A DNA stretch of 64,000 bases from Clostridiales bacterium (GTDB lineage: Bacteria > Bacillota > Clostridia > Christensenellales > Aristaeellaceae). The stretch's first letter is position 1, and the number at the start of each line of letters is the position of its first letter. The notes under the pieces were generated by a model. It made no database searches. It was not told the origin of the DNA and was given only the letters and a program-made list of their open reading frames with translations. Positions 41,685 through 50,213 of the stretch are shown here, piece by piece. A program made the translations under genes and the position numbers. The DNA is taken from assembly GCA_022787165.1 (NCBI GenBank), contig JALFVL010000004.1, positions 124,001 through 188,000 of the forward strand. The letters run 5' to 3'.

Positions 41685-43214
41685 ATGAATTGGAGTTTGC
41701 TTTTCCAGAGCTACGGTTCCGTCTTTCTCAATCCTGAAGTGCTTCTGATGACGCTGCTGGGCGCTGCCGGCGGCGTGCTGCTGGGCGCGATTCCAGGCAT
41801 GACGGCCACCATGGGCGTCGCGCTGCTGATTCCCTTCTCCTTCGGCATGGATCTGATCCCGTCCATCGGTCTGCTGCTGGGTATCTACTGCGGCGGCATG
41901 TACGGCGGCTCGATTTCCGCCATCCTGATCCATGCACCGGGTACGCCGGCCGCAGCCGCAACGCTGCTGGATGGCTATCCCATGTGCCAAAAGGGCCAGG
42001 CGGGCAAGGCGCTTTCCATCGCCATGTTCTCCTCCTTCTGCGGCGGCATCATCGGCGCGCTGGTCATGACCTTCCTCTCCCCGCTCATCGCGGATGTGGC
42101 GATGGAATTCACCTCCGCCGAGATGCTCATGCTCGCCGTCTTCGGCCTGTCTGTCATCATCGCCATCTCCGGCCAGTCCATCGCGAAGGGCCTGATCTCC
42201 GCCTTCTTCGGCATGCTCCTTTGTACCGTTGGCATGGACCCGACCTACAGCGCCAAGCGCTTTACCTTCGGCGTCAAGTCGCTCTATTCCGGCCTTCAGT
42301 TCATCCCCGTGCTGATCGGCCTGTTCGCCGTCTCCGAGATCATCGCCGGTGTTGAGCGTATCATCAACGGCGAGGAGAAGCAGGGGCGTTCCGACGAGAA
42401 GATCACCGAAGTGCTGCCGAGTCTCACCACGATCGCCCAGATCTGGCCGCAGATCCTCTCCGGCGGTCTGATCGGCACCTTCATCGGCGCGATTCCTGGC
42501 GCGGGCGGCGACATCGCCGTGTTCGTCTCCTACGGCTTCAACAAGAGCTTCAGCAAGCATCCCGAGCAGTGGGGCACCGGCATTCCGCAAGGCGTCGCCT
42601 CCACCGAATCCGCGAACAACGGCTGCTCCGGCGGCGCGATGATCCCGCTGCTCTCCCTGGGCGTTCCGGGTGACGCCGTCACCGCCGTCATCCTCGGCGC
42701 GTTCATCATGAAGGGCATCCAGCCCGGCCCGACGATGTATGTGGACAAGCTGGACACCGTCTACTGCGTCTTTGCCGCGCTGATGCTCGCCAACCTGGCG
42801 ATGCTGGTCGTCGGCTGCTGCGGCGTCCGCTTCTTCGCCAAGATCGTCTCGGTCGAGAAGAAGATTCTCTATCCGATCATTCTGGTCGTCTCCCTGCTGG
42901 GCGCGTTCTCCATCAACAAGAACGTGTTCGACGTCGGCGTCTGCGTCCTCTTCGGCGTGGTCGGCTGGCTGATGAACAAGTATGAATTCCCGCTGAGCCC
43001 GATCCTGCTCGCCCTCATCCTTGGACCGATGTGCGAGCAGAATTTCGTCCGCTTCATGGATCTCAATGGCGGAAACTTCCTCGCCATCCTGGGTCGTCCC
43101 ATCGCCGTGGGCTTCTTCGTGGTCGCTGTCGCCGTCATCCTCTTCTCCATCTACAATCAGAAGAAGATCAACAAGCGCGAGGCTGCCGCAAAGACCGCCG
43201 CGAGGGGCGAATAA
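41685..43214 (+). CDS. tctA: Tripartite tricarboxylate transporter large permease (TctA)
   Basis: 509 residues, full length, with about 11-12 helices. Characteristic motifs are GAIPGMTATMGVALLIPF near the N-terminus, YGGSISAILIHAPGTPAAAATLLDGYPM, GTFIGAIPGAGGDIAVFVSYG (the inverted repeat of the first) and NNGCSGGAMIPLLSLGVPGDAVTAVILGA. It carries out cation-driven uptake of the ligand handed over by TctC. It is 16 bases after tctB and ends the operon at a strong terminator. Confidence 0.96.
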   Translation: MNWSLLFQSYGSVFLNPEVLLMTLLGAAGGVLLGAIPGMTATMGVALLIPFSFGMDLIPSIGLLLGIYCGGMYGGSISAILIHAPGTPAAAATLLDGYPMCQKGQAGKALSIAMFSSFCGGIIGALVMTFLSPLIADVAMEFTSAEMLMLAVFGLSVIIAISGQSIAKGLISAFFGMLLCTVGMDPTYSAKRFTFGVKSLYSGLQFIPVLIGLFAVSEIIAGVERIINGEEKQGRSDEKITEVLPSLTTIAQIWPQILSGGLIGTFIGAIPGAGGDIAVFVSYGFNKSFSKHPEQWGTGIPQGVASTESANNGCSGGAMIPLLSLGVPGDAVTAVILGAFIMKGIQPGPTMYVDKLDTVYCVFAALMLANLAMLVVGCCGVRFFAKIVSVEKKILYPIILVVSLLGAFSINKNVFDVGVCVLFGVVGWLMNKYEFPLSPILLALILGPMCEQNFVRFMDLNGGNFLAILGRPIAVGFFVVAVAVILFSIYNQKKINKREAAAKTAARGE

Positions 43215-43227
43215 TCACATTTTGCTT

Positions 43228-43261
43228 GAGGCTGCCAGACCATCTGGCAGCCTCTTTTTTC
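43228..43261 (+). terminator. Terminator of the tct operon
   Basis: GAGGCTGCCAGA / TCTGGCAGCCTC, 3-base loop, TTTTTT. Confidence 0.95.
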
Positions 43262-43363
43262 TCCGGCGCTTCATATACTTTGATCAGCCTCAATCCTCTG
43301 TTCTCCTTCGGCAGGAGGTAGTTTCATCGATTTTTTTCCCCCCCAAGATGTGTAAAATTAAAA

Positions 43364-43391
43364 TTGATTTTTTGTAAAATTTGTGTATAAT
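43364..43391 (+). promoter_or_regulatory. Promoter of the Fbp/Pot-type ABC operon
   Basis: TTGATT (43364-43369), 16-base spacer, TATAAT (43386-43391), in a short AT-rich stretch. Confidence 0.7.
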
Positions 43392-43453
43392 AGAGTCAGA
43401 GCTATCCGATGGCGTCTGCATCGGATCAATGTCAATTGAAGGAGGATTTGTCC

Positions 43454-44659
43454 ATGAAACGCTTCCTGTCTGTGGCTCTGGCGCTTGCCGTGCTGATGAG
43501 CCTTGCCTGCTTCGCCGTCGCAAGCGCCGACGCGAGCAACTACACCATCCGAATCTACTCCAACTCCAACTCCACGGAGCGCGCGACCTGGCTGCAAAAT
43601 GCTGCCAGGGAGGCCGGCTTCAACATTTCTCTGGATGACAACTCCGTCATCTCCGGCGACACCGCCGCGATTCAGGCTGCCAATGAGAACAAGGACGGCG
43701 ACCTGATCTTCGGCCTCAACGAGACCCGCTGGTCCCAGCTCGTGGGCGGCACCTACGAGAACCTCAAGGTCATGGACTGGACGCCCTCCTGGGCGGGCGA
43801 CGTCGGCGAGTACGTCTATCCGGGCAAGGCCTATGGTCTCGTCATCCAGAATATCCTGATGCTCTACCGCAACGATGAGCTGGGCACGAACGGCGAAGCG
43901 CTCTCCTTCGAGCACTGGGCCGACATCGTGAATTGCGGCTACAAGTGGTATCGCCAGGGCAAGGTCGGCGGTACCACCAACAGCAACATCAACAACGCGA
44001 TGCTCTATTCCTTTGTCGACCCGTCCTCTCCGGCGGGCGGCATCTCCGTCGAGGGCTGGAAGACCCTATGGGCCTACTGCGCCAACGGCCTCTTTACCGG
44101 CGACAGCTATGGCTTTGATCCGCTGAACCGGGGCGACGTGCAGGTCTCCACGTTCTACTCCTCTTCCCTCTACGGCAATATCGATGCCGCAGCCGACAGC
44201 TCCTCTTCCCCGCTGCTGGGCACGCTTGATCCCGAGAACTGGGGCATCGTCGAGATCGCGGACGGCACCTACTACATCGCCGAGTACATCGGCATCCTCG
44301 AGCGCGAGGGCCGCTCTGAGGAGGAAACCGAGGTCGTGAAGGCCTTCGCCGAGTGGTTCGGCTCTGCCGAGACCCAGGCCGCCTGGGCGGATGAGTTTGA
44401 CTCCTTCCCCTGCAACACCGTCGCTGCCGGCATGATCTACGACGAGACCCCTGCGATCTATACCCTCAAGAACTGCTCCCTGACCAAGGTGGAAGGCACC
44501 GACATGAACTATGCGGAGTATGTCGCGGCGCATTCCTCCGAGTGGACGAACATCATGACCAACCTGGGCTTCTACTGGGCCGACAACAGCGCGGCGCCCG
44601 CTGAGCCGGATTGGGACAATCTCGACTGGGCCGTTCTGACGCAGGCTGCTGCCAAGTAA
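43454..44659 (+). CDS. Extracellular solute-binding protein of an Fbp/Pot-type ABC importer
   Basis: 401 residues from ATG 43454 after GGAGGATTTG. Signal peptide MKRFLSVALALAVLMSLACFAVASA, then YTIRIYSNSNSTERATWLQNAAREAGF, the start typical of iron- or phosphonate-type binding proteins of the FbpA/PotD superfamily. No obvious paired tyrosine Fe site can be confirmed by eye, so the ligand (iron, phosphonate, polyamine) is open. The gene is followed by a hairpin, then ATPase and fused permease. Confidence 0.85.
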   Translation: MKRFLSVALALAVLMSLACFAVASADASNYTIRIYSNSNSTERATWLQNAAREAGFNISLDDNSVISGDTAAIQAANENKDGDLIFGLNETRWSQLVGGTYENLKVMDWTPSWAGDVGEYVYPGKAYGLVIQNILMLYRNDELGTNGEALSFEHWADIVNCGYKWYRQGKVGGTTNSNINNAMLYSFVDPSSPAGGISVEGWKTLWAYCANGLFTGDSYGFDPLNRGDVQVSTFYSSSLYGNIDAAADSSSSPLLGTLDPENWGIVEIADGTYYIAEYIGILEREGRSEEETEVVKAFAEWFGSAETQAAWADEFDSFPCNTVAAGMIYDETPAIYTLKNCSLTKVEGTDMNYAEYVAAHSSEWTNIMTNLGFYWADNSAAPAEPDWDNLDWAVLTQAAAK

Positions 44660-44679
44660 ACCATTGCGTGTATCTCAAA

Positions 44680-44714
44680 GGCGAGTCTGCCGCGCGCAGA
44701 CTCGCCTTCTCCTT
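44680..44714 (+). terminator. Intercistronic hairpin after the binding-protein gene
   Basis: GGCGAGTCTGC / GCAGACTCGCC (44680-44690 with 44696-44706), TTCTCCTT follows; a weak terminator or stabiliser. Confidence 0.75.
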
Positions 44715-44746
44715 ATCCAATCCACGTTTGAAGGGAGCTGTCCCCC

Positions 44747-45760
44747 ATGATTGAGCTGTCCAATATCGTCGTGAAGTTTGATGACTTCGAAGCCCTGCAT
44801 CACATCCATGTCAAGGTTGGCGAAGGAGAGTTCTTTACCTTTCTGGGCCCATCCGGCTGCGGCAAGACGACCACACTGCGCACCATCACCGGCTTCATCG
44901 AGCCCGTCGCCGGCACGGTCAGCATGAACGGCGAGGATATCACCCATGTTCCGATCGAGGCGCGCAATATCGGCATCGTCTTCCAGAGCTACGCGCTGTT
45001 CCCGACGATGACCGTCTATGACAACATCGCCTTCGGCCTCAAGGTCAAGAAGCTGAAAAAGGCGGAAATCGACCGCAAGGTTCGCGACATCGCCCGCAAG
45101 GTCGACCTCTCGGATGAACAGCTCAAAAAGGCGGTCAGCCAGCTCTCCGGCGGCCAGCAGCAGCGCGTCGCGATCGCCCGTGCGCTCGTCACCGAGCCGA
45201 GCATCATCTGCATGGATGAGCCGCTTTCAAACCTCGACGCCAAGCTGCGCGTTCAGCTGCGCAACGAGCTCAAGAAGATGCAGCGCGAGTTCGGCATCAC
45301 GACCATCTACGTCACCCACGATCAGGAGGAAGCGCTGACGCTCTCCGACCGCATCGCCGTCTTCAACAAGGGCTGCATCGAGCAGATCGGCACCCCCAAC
45401 GAGATCTACAACCACTCCCAGACCGAATTCGTCTGCAACTTCATCGGCGACATCAACCGTCTGGGGGACGACATTGTCCGCGCCATGCGGCTCGACCCCG
45501 CCAAGCATCATTTCATCCGGCTGGAGCGCGTGCGCGTCAACTGCCCCGCCCATCCGGGCGAGGTGCAGCTCACGGGAACGATCGTCAGCCGCGAATACTA
45601 CGGCCTCTACATCAAGTACGCCATCGAGGCCGCCGGGCAGACCGTCAAGGTGATCGAGAAGAACGACGGCGTCAATATCTATGAACCGGGGCAGCAAGTC
45701 GTCCTTGGGCTGCATCCCGCGAACGTCATGTCCTACGACGCGCCCGTCAAGGAGGCGTGA
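44747..45760 (+). CDS. ABC transporter ATP-binding protein, FbpC/PotA type
   Basis: 337 residues. Walker [23 protein letters not shown], signature [16 protein letters not shown], Walker [23 protein letters not shown], then a C-terminal regulatory domain of about 110 residues. It energises the importer with the fused permease 2 bases downstream. The start is ATG about 9 bases after GGGAG. Confidence 0.94.
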   Translation: MIELSNIVVKFDDFEALHHIHVKVGEGEFFTFLGPSGCGKTTTLRTITGFIEPVAGTVSMNGEDITHVPIEARNIGIVFQSYALFPTMTVYDNIAFGLKVKKLKKAEIDRKVRDIARKVDLSDEQLKKAVSQLSGGQQQRVAIARALVTEPSIICMDEPLSNLDAKLRVQLRNELKKMQREFGITTIYVTHDQEEALTLSDRIAVFNKGCIEQIGTPNEIYNHSQTEFVCNFIGDINRLGDDIVRAMRLDPAKHHFIRLERVRVNCPAHPGEVQLTGTIVSREYYGLYIKYAIEAAGQTVKVIEKNDGVNIYEPGQQVVLGLHPANVMSYDAPVKEA

Positions 45761-45762
45761 TT

Positions 45763-47697
45763 ATGCAGAAAACCGCCAGGCGCACCCCCGCGTGGCTCAA
45801 GCCGGAGCTGCTGGGCAGGGTGTTCTTCATCGCCTTTTTTGTCTATCTGTTCTTCGGCTTCATGCTGCTCCCGTGCCTCAACACCATCACCCAGATCTTC
45901 ACCGTCCGCACCGCGAGCGGCGAAATCGATCCCTTCGCGGTCATTCGCTTCTTCTTCGCGGGCAACATGCCCAAATTCGTCCTCAACTCGCTCAAGCTCG
46001 CCGTCTGCCTGGTGATCACGGTCAACGTCGTTGGCGTCTCCATCGTCCTGCTGACGGAGTATTTTGACATCAAGGGTGCCCGCGTGCTCCGCCTGGGCTA
46101 TATGACGACGATGATCTATTCCGGCGTCGCGCTGGTCACCGGCTACCTCTTCCTCTACGATTCGGACGGCATCCTGACGACCTGGTTGGCCAACAGCCTG
46201 CCGTCGTTTAACAAGAACTGGTTCTCCGGCTTCAACGCCGTCCTCTTCACCATGACCTTCGCCTGCACGAGCAACCACATGCTCTTTCTGCGCAACGCCA
46301 TCCGCGGCATCGACTACAACACCGTCGAGGCGGCGCGCAACATGGGCGCCAAGCCCTTCACGGTGCTGCGTCGAGTCGTCCTCCCGACGCTTGTGCCCAC
46401 GCTCTTCTCCCTGACGGTCATGACCTTCATCACGGGCCTTTGCGCCATGTCAGCCCCGACGCTGTTGGGCTATGACTCGATCAACCCGGAAATCGTCCGT
46501 CTGGCAGGCTCTTCCGTCGCCGACGAGGCCTTTCCGCAGGCGCGCGCCGCGCTCCTTTCGATCATCCTGGCGCTCTTCACCATCCTCCTGCTGAGCATTT
46601 TGAGCGCCTATGAGCGCAAAGGGCATTATCTCTCTGTCAGCAAGACCAAGGCAAAGCTCGTCAAGCAGAAGATCACCAACCCCGTCGCCAACGTCCTGGC
46701 GCACATCTACGCCTATGTGCTCTTCGTGATCTACATGACCCCGGTCGTGATGATCATCCTCTTCGCGTTCCAGAATTATCCGGCCATCCGCTCCAAGACG
46801 CTGGATGTCAAGAACTGGACGCTCATCAACTTCTTCGGCACGCAGGATTACGAATTCATGACGACACGCGGCAAGCTCAAGACGCGCACGGGCGCGATCT
46901 CGGGTCTGTTCTCCAATGCCGATACCGTCGGCGGCATCCGGCTGAGCTTCGTGATGTCCGCGATCGCGGCGGCGCTGGCCTGCGTGATCGTCGTCGTCGC
47001 GGTCAACTACATCTTCAGCCATCGCAATAAGAAGAGCGCGACCGTGCTTGAGTACAGCCTGCTCTTCCCCTGGCTGCTGCCGACCATCCTGATCTGCTAT
47101 TCATACAGGACGTTTTTCAACTCCGAGTCCGTCTGGTATGTGTTGGGCAACAACCTTTACATGCGCGAAAACGTGCGCTTTCTGATCGTCATGGCCTATA
47201 CGGTCGTCAAGATTCCGTTCGCCCTGCGCATGATCAAGGCCGCGTTCTACGGCATCGACGAGGAGCTCGAGGATGCCGCGCGCAACCTGGGCGCAAAGAA
47301 GCTGATGACCTTTGTGCGCGTGAAGCTGCCCATCATCATGCCCAGCGTGCTGGCCGTCTTCGCGCTCAACTTCAACGCGCTGTTCACCGAGTACGACATG
47401 TCCGCCACGTTCCACTCGAGCTACGGCAAGTCCTACGCCATGGTCATCCAGAACATGTGCGCTGAGGAGGGCCGCGACGGCTACAACGTCAACGCCTCCG
47501 GCAGACGCTGCGCCTCGACCGTGTTCATCATGGTCGTCTCCGGCATCATTCTCTACCTCGTCTACGGCGTTGGCGCCCGGGATCTCGGCGAGCGCCTTGA
47601 GGCGAAGGAACGCCGCCGCAGGCGGATGGCGAAGATCCGCAATGCTCTGCCCCGCCACAAAAAGAAGGATGCGGACAAGCCGGCTCCCGGTTCATGA
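45763..47697 (+). CDS. Fused ABC transporter permease (FbpB type, two permease units)
   Basis: 644 residues with two homologous permease halves, each with an EAA loop: NTVEAARNMGAKPFTVLRRVVLPTL at about 190 and EDAARNLGAKKLMTFVRVKLPIIMP at about 500. Around 12 helices. Such fused permeases are typical of iron, thiamine and phosphonate importers (FbpB/ThiP-like). Start at ATG 45763, 7 bases after AAGGAGG; the preceding GTG overlaps the ATPase stop. A basic C-terminal tail (KERRRRRMAKIR) extends into the cytoplasm. Confidence 0.92.
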   Translation: MQKTARRTPAWLKPELLGRVFFIAFFVYLFFGFMLLPCLNTITQIFTVRTASGEIDPFAVIRFFFAGNMPKFVLNSLKLAVCLVITVNVVGVSIVLLTEYFDIKGARVLRLGYMTTMIYSGVALVTGYLFLYDSDGILTTWLANSLPSFNKNWFSGFNAVLFTMTFACTSNHMLFLRNAIRGIDYNTVEAARNMGAKPFTVLRRVVLPTLVPTLFSLTVMTFITGLCAMSAPTLLGYDSINPEIVRLAGSSVADEAFPQARAALLSIILALFTILLLSILSAYERKGHYLSVSKTKAKLVKQKITNPVANVLAHIYAYVLFVIYMTPVVMIILFAFQNYPAIRSKTLDVKNWTLINFFGTQDYEFMTTRGKLKTRTGAISGLFSNADTVGGIRLSFVMSAIAAALACVIVVVAVNYIFSHRNKKSATVLEYSLLFPWLLPTILICYSYRTFFNSESVWYVLGNNLYMRENVRFLIVMAYTVVKIPFALRMIKAAFYGIDEELEDAARNLGAKKLMTFVRVKLPIIMPSVLAVFALNFNALFTEYDMSATFHSSYGKSYAMVIQNMCAEEGRDGYNVNASGRRCASTVFIMVVSGIILYLVYGVGARDLGERLEAKERRRRRMAKIRNALPRHKKKDADKPAPGS

Positions 47698-47707
47698 TTC
47701 ATTCCGT

Positions 47708-47742
47708 GCGGCGCGTATTCCTTTGGGATGCGCGCCGCTTTT
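47708..47742 (+). terminator. Terminator of the Fbp/Pot-type operon
   Basis: GCGGCGCGTAT / ATGCGCGCCGC (47708-47718 with 47728-47738), then TTTT. Confidence 0.85.
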
Positions 47743-47835
47743 GTGCGTTCTCCTGCCGCATTACGGGCTGCTTGGCGGTCTGTTCGTTCCGCTCTACGCC
47801 GTCGGTAAAAATACGAGTAATTGGGCTTGCGCCTC

Positions 47836-47866
47836 TTGACCTGTACGCCGCGTACAGGTTTATACT
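47836..47866 (+). promoter_or_regulatory. MerR-type promoter with palindromic operator
   Basis: TTGACC (47836-47841) and TATACT (47861-47866) are separated by 19 bases, the over-long spacer that MerR-family activators compensate by DNA distortion. A perfect inverted repeat, ACCTGTACG (47839-47847) and CGTACAGGT (47851-47859) with CCG between, fills the spacer. It precedes the MerR gene by about 245 bases, so autoregulation is likely. Confidence 0.88.
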
Positions 47867-47903
47867 GGCTCATACAGGAAGACCGATTTCCTCTTCCTGA
47901 TCA

Positions 47904-48093
47904 AAACCGGCATGATGCCGGTTGCATTTCCGACCAAGTGATGAAAGTCCCGCTGCTTTGCGGTCGAGACCGGAGCTTTGTAGAGGGACTTTCAGAGTAA
48001 ACCGGCATGATGCCGGTTGCATTTCCGACCAAGAGATGAAAGTCCCGCTGCTTTGCGGTCGAGACCGGAGCTTTGCAGAGGGACTTTCAGAGT
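47904..48093 (+). repeat. Two tandem 95-bp structured repeats in the MerR-gene leader
   Basis: Units 47904-47998 and 47999-48093 differ at two of 95 positions. Each contains hairpin 1 (AACCGGCA / TGCCGGTT, loop TGA), a linker of about 18 bases, and a long hairpin 2: TGAAAGTCCC / GGGACTTTCA, then CTGC / GYAG, then CGGT-CGAG-ACCG. The single difference in a helix (T in unit 1, C in unit 2) keeps pairing, G-U against G-C; the other lies in the linker. The second unit ends 3 bases before the AAAGGAGG-containing start region of the MerR gene. I cannot match it to a named riboswitch or sRNA. Confidence 0.9.
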
Positions 48094-48111
48094 AAAAAAG
48101 GAGGCCGCATC

Positions 48112-49008
48112 ATGCGCATCAGCGAAGCCGCGCAGGCCGTCGGATGTACGCGCCGCGCGATCAAGTATTATGAGGAGCAGGGTCTGCTCCCCGTCGTCGA
48201 CCGGGAGGAGAACGGCTATCGCGACTACTCCGACGAGGATATCCGCATCCTCCACGAGATTCAGGCCTATCGCAAGCTCGGCATCTCCATCGATGACATC
48301 CGCCGTCTGCTCAAAGGAGGCGGACAAGACGTGCTGGACGCCGTCCTTTTGCGCAAGCGCCGGGAGCAGCAGACCCGGCAGGAGGAGATCGACGCGCTGG
48401 AGGCCTTTATCCGCCAGCATGACGCGCCTGCGCTTGACGAAGCGCTCGATTTTGAGACGATCGCCCAAGCCATTCGCGCTCAGCTTCCCGGGGGATTCGG
48501 AATCTACCTCACCGCGCATTTTGCGCCCTATCTGCAGCTGCGCATCACGACTGATGAGCAGAAGCAGGCCTATCAGACCATTCTCGCCTTCTGGGATGAT
48601 CCAGAGCTGCGCCTGCCTCTGCTCTTTCGTCTCTCCACGCGCCTGTCCGGCCTCTCGGGTGCAGCTGCGAATATCTCTGCCGCTCAGATGGATGCGCAGC
48701 TTCAGGCGATGCTTCATCCCGACGAGGCCGCCTATGCGCGCCTCAAGGCGCAGACGCTGCGCACCGTCCGCCTGCGGGAAAACCCGCTGATCCGCTATTC
48801 CCCTGTTGAGCTCGCAAAGCGTCAGATGCTGCGCGCGCTGCAAACCTGCGGCTACAACGACGTGTTCATCCCCGCCATGAAGCGCCTGTCGCCTGCCTAT
48901 CGCGCCTATCATGACGCGCTTCAACAGCTCAATGAACGCCTCTGCCGGGATCTTGGGCTGCATTACGATGCAGATTGGAATCTGGTCGTCAGCAAGAAGG
49001 CTCAATAA
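48112..49008 (+). CDS. MerR-family transcriptional regulator
   Basis: 298 residues from ATG 48112 after AAAGGAGG. The N-terminal winged helix is typical (MRISEAAQAVGCTRRAIKYYEEQGLL ... GYRDYSDEDIRILHEIQAYRKLGISIDDI), followed by a coiled-coil region (about 80-105, RKRREQQTRQEEIDALEAF) and an uncharacterised effector domain of about 180 residues without metal-site cysteines. It probably senses an organic ligand. No other gene follows in the transcript, so its targets beyond itself are unknown. Confidence 0.9.
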   Translation: MRISEAAQAVGCTRRAIKYYEEQGLLPVVDREENGYRDYSDEDIRILHEIQAYRKLGISIDDIRRLLKGGGQDVLDAVLLRKRREQQTRQEEIDALEAFIRQHDAPALDEALDFETIAQAIRAQLPGGFGIYLTAHFAPYLQLRITTDEQKQAYQTILAFWDDPELRLPLLFRLSTRLSGLSGAAANISAAQMDAQLQAMLHPDEAAYARLKAQTLRTVRLRENPLIRYSPVELAKRQMLRALQTCGYNDVFIPAMKRLSPAYRAYHDALQQLNERLCRDLGLHYDADWNLVVSKKAQ

Positions 49009-49112
49009 CCCTTTTCAGAACAAACCGACACGCTGACAGCAGCATCACTGGCAAAGGTCTATAAACCCTGCAACTCTGTGCCCGAGGTCATCGTCTTGCC
49101 GGGGAGTTTCCA

Positions 49113-49155
49113 TAAAAAAGGACGCTTCCGTCATCTAGGAAACGTCCTCTTTTTT
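49113..49155. terminator. Bidirectional terminator between the MerR gene and the amino-acid binding protein
   Basis: GGACGCTTCC / GGAAACGTCC (49120-49129 with 49138-49147) flanked by A and T runs, so it can stop transcription from both sides. Confidence 0.92.
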
Positions 49156-49179
49156 TTCCTTTATTCCGCCTTAAAAGGA

Positions 49180-49947
49180 TTACTTCGCCATCTGGATCTC
49201 GTCAACCCACTGCTGATAGAGGCCCTCGGCGTTGATCTGGTCGATCAGCTCCTGGATCTTCGCGGTCAGGGTGTCCTCGCCCTTGACACTGGCGATGTAG
49301 TTGCCGCCCTCAAAGTCGAAGGCAAACTCGGCGATCTCCAGGTCGTCGTTCTCGGCCAGAACACTGTCATACACGGTCTTCGGCACAGCCAGCGCGTCGA
49401 CGCGGCCGGTCTTCACCATGTTGACGCCGTCCGGGATTTTGGTGACCAGCTCAAGGGTCGCGTCGGGGAGCTGCTCCTCGACCATGATCTGCTGGTTGGT
49501 GCCGTTCTGCGCGGCGACGGTCTTGCCGGCAAAGGCCTCGGGAGAATTGTAGGCAGCGCTCTCGCCCTTCTTGACGAGCAGGCCCTGGTCGCCCTCGTTC
49601 CAGTAGATGCCGGTGAGGTCCATACGATTGGTGCGCTCCTCGTCGTAGGTCAGGCCCGCGACGACGAGGTCGACGTCCTTCTGGCCGACCGCCGCGAGGC
49701 AGGCGTCAAACGCCATCGGCTGAATCTCGAGTTCAACGCCCAACTGCTCGGCCATCCACTGCACCATCAGGATATCGGTGCCGACGATGTCGCCATTGTC
49801 GTCGATATATTCATACGGCGGCCAGTCCGGGCTGGTCGCGACGACGAGCTTTCCGGCAGCGAGGATATCGTCCAGACGGTCGGCCAGCGCCAGCGAGCAG
49901 GTCATCACGAGCATCACGGCGAGCACAAGCGCAAGAATTTTCTTCAT
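49180..49947 (-). CDS. Polar amino acid ABC transporter substrate-binding protein
   Basis: 255 residues from ATG 49947, 10 bases after AGGAGG. Signal peptide MKKILALVLAVMLVMTCSLALA, then KLVVATSPDWPPYEYIDDNGDIVGTDILMVQWMAEQLGVELE, the family 3 binding-protein signature region, and FDACLAAVGQKDVDLVVAGLTYDEERT. It supplies the permease and ATPase encoded in the divergent operon about 2.5 kb away; this link is inferred as no other permease of the type is in the window. Confidence 0.93.
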   Translation of the reverse strand: MKKILALVLAVMLVMTCSLALADRLDDILAAGKLVVATSPDWPPYEYIDDNGDIVGTDILMVQWMAEQLGVELEIQPMAFDACLAAVGQKDVDLVVAGLTYDEERTNRMDLTGIYWNEGDQGLLVKKGESAAYNSPEAFAGKTVAAQNGTNQQIMVEEQLPDATLELVTKIPDGVNMVKTGRVDALAVPKTVYDSVLAENDDLEIAEFAFDFEGGNYIASVKGEDTLTAKIQELIDQINAEGLYQQWVDEIQMAK

Positions 49948-50120
49948 GATCATTTCCCTCCTGAAATTCCATCCGCGGCGCAGCAGGCGCCGCAAAAATG
50001 ATAGTGCTATTTTACGACGTGCCGGCGTATATGTCAAGTGAATATTCTGCATAAAAATGCTTTATTTTTCGTCGGGTATTCAGAAATTGATGGTTTTTTG
50101 AAAGAAAGTGCTTTTTTCGG

Positions 50121-50149
50121 TTGTATTGCTTCCTTCGTTGTGATAGAAT
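50121..50149 (+). promoter_or_regulatory. Promoter of the aminotransferase operon
   Basis: TTGTAT (50121-50126), 17-base spacer, TAGAAT (50144-50149). Confidence 0.65.
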
Positions 50150-50213
50150 ATGAGCATTGCTTTTTGGAGCATGTCTGATGTTTCACTTTCACTTTGGAAA
50201 GGCGTGAATAATT

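Noticed and set aside
47904-48093. CRISPR-like or mobile (MITE) repeat
   Set aside because: Only two units, directly abutting with no spacers, no terminal inverted repeats and no target duplication; no cas genes nearby.
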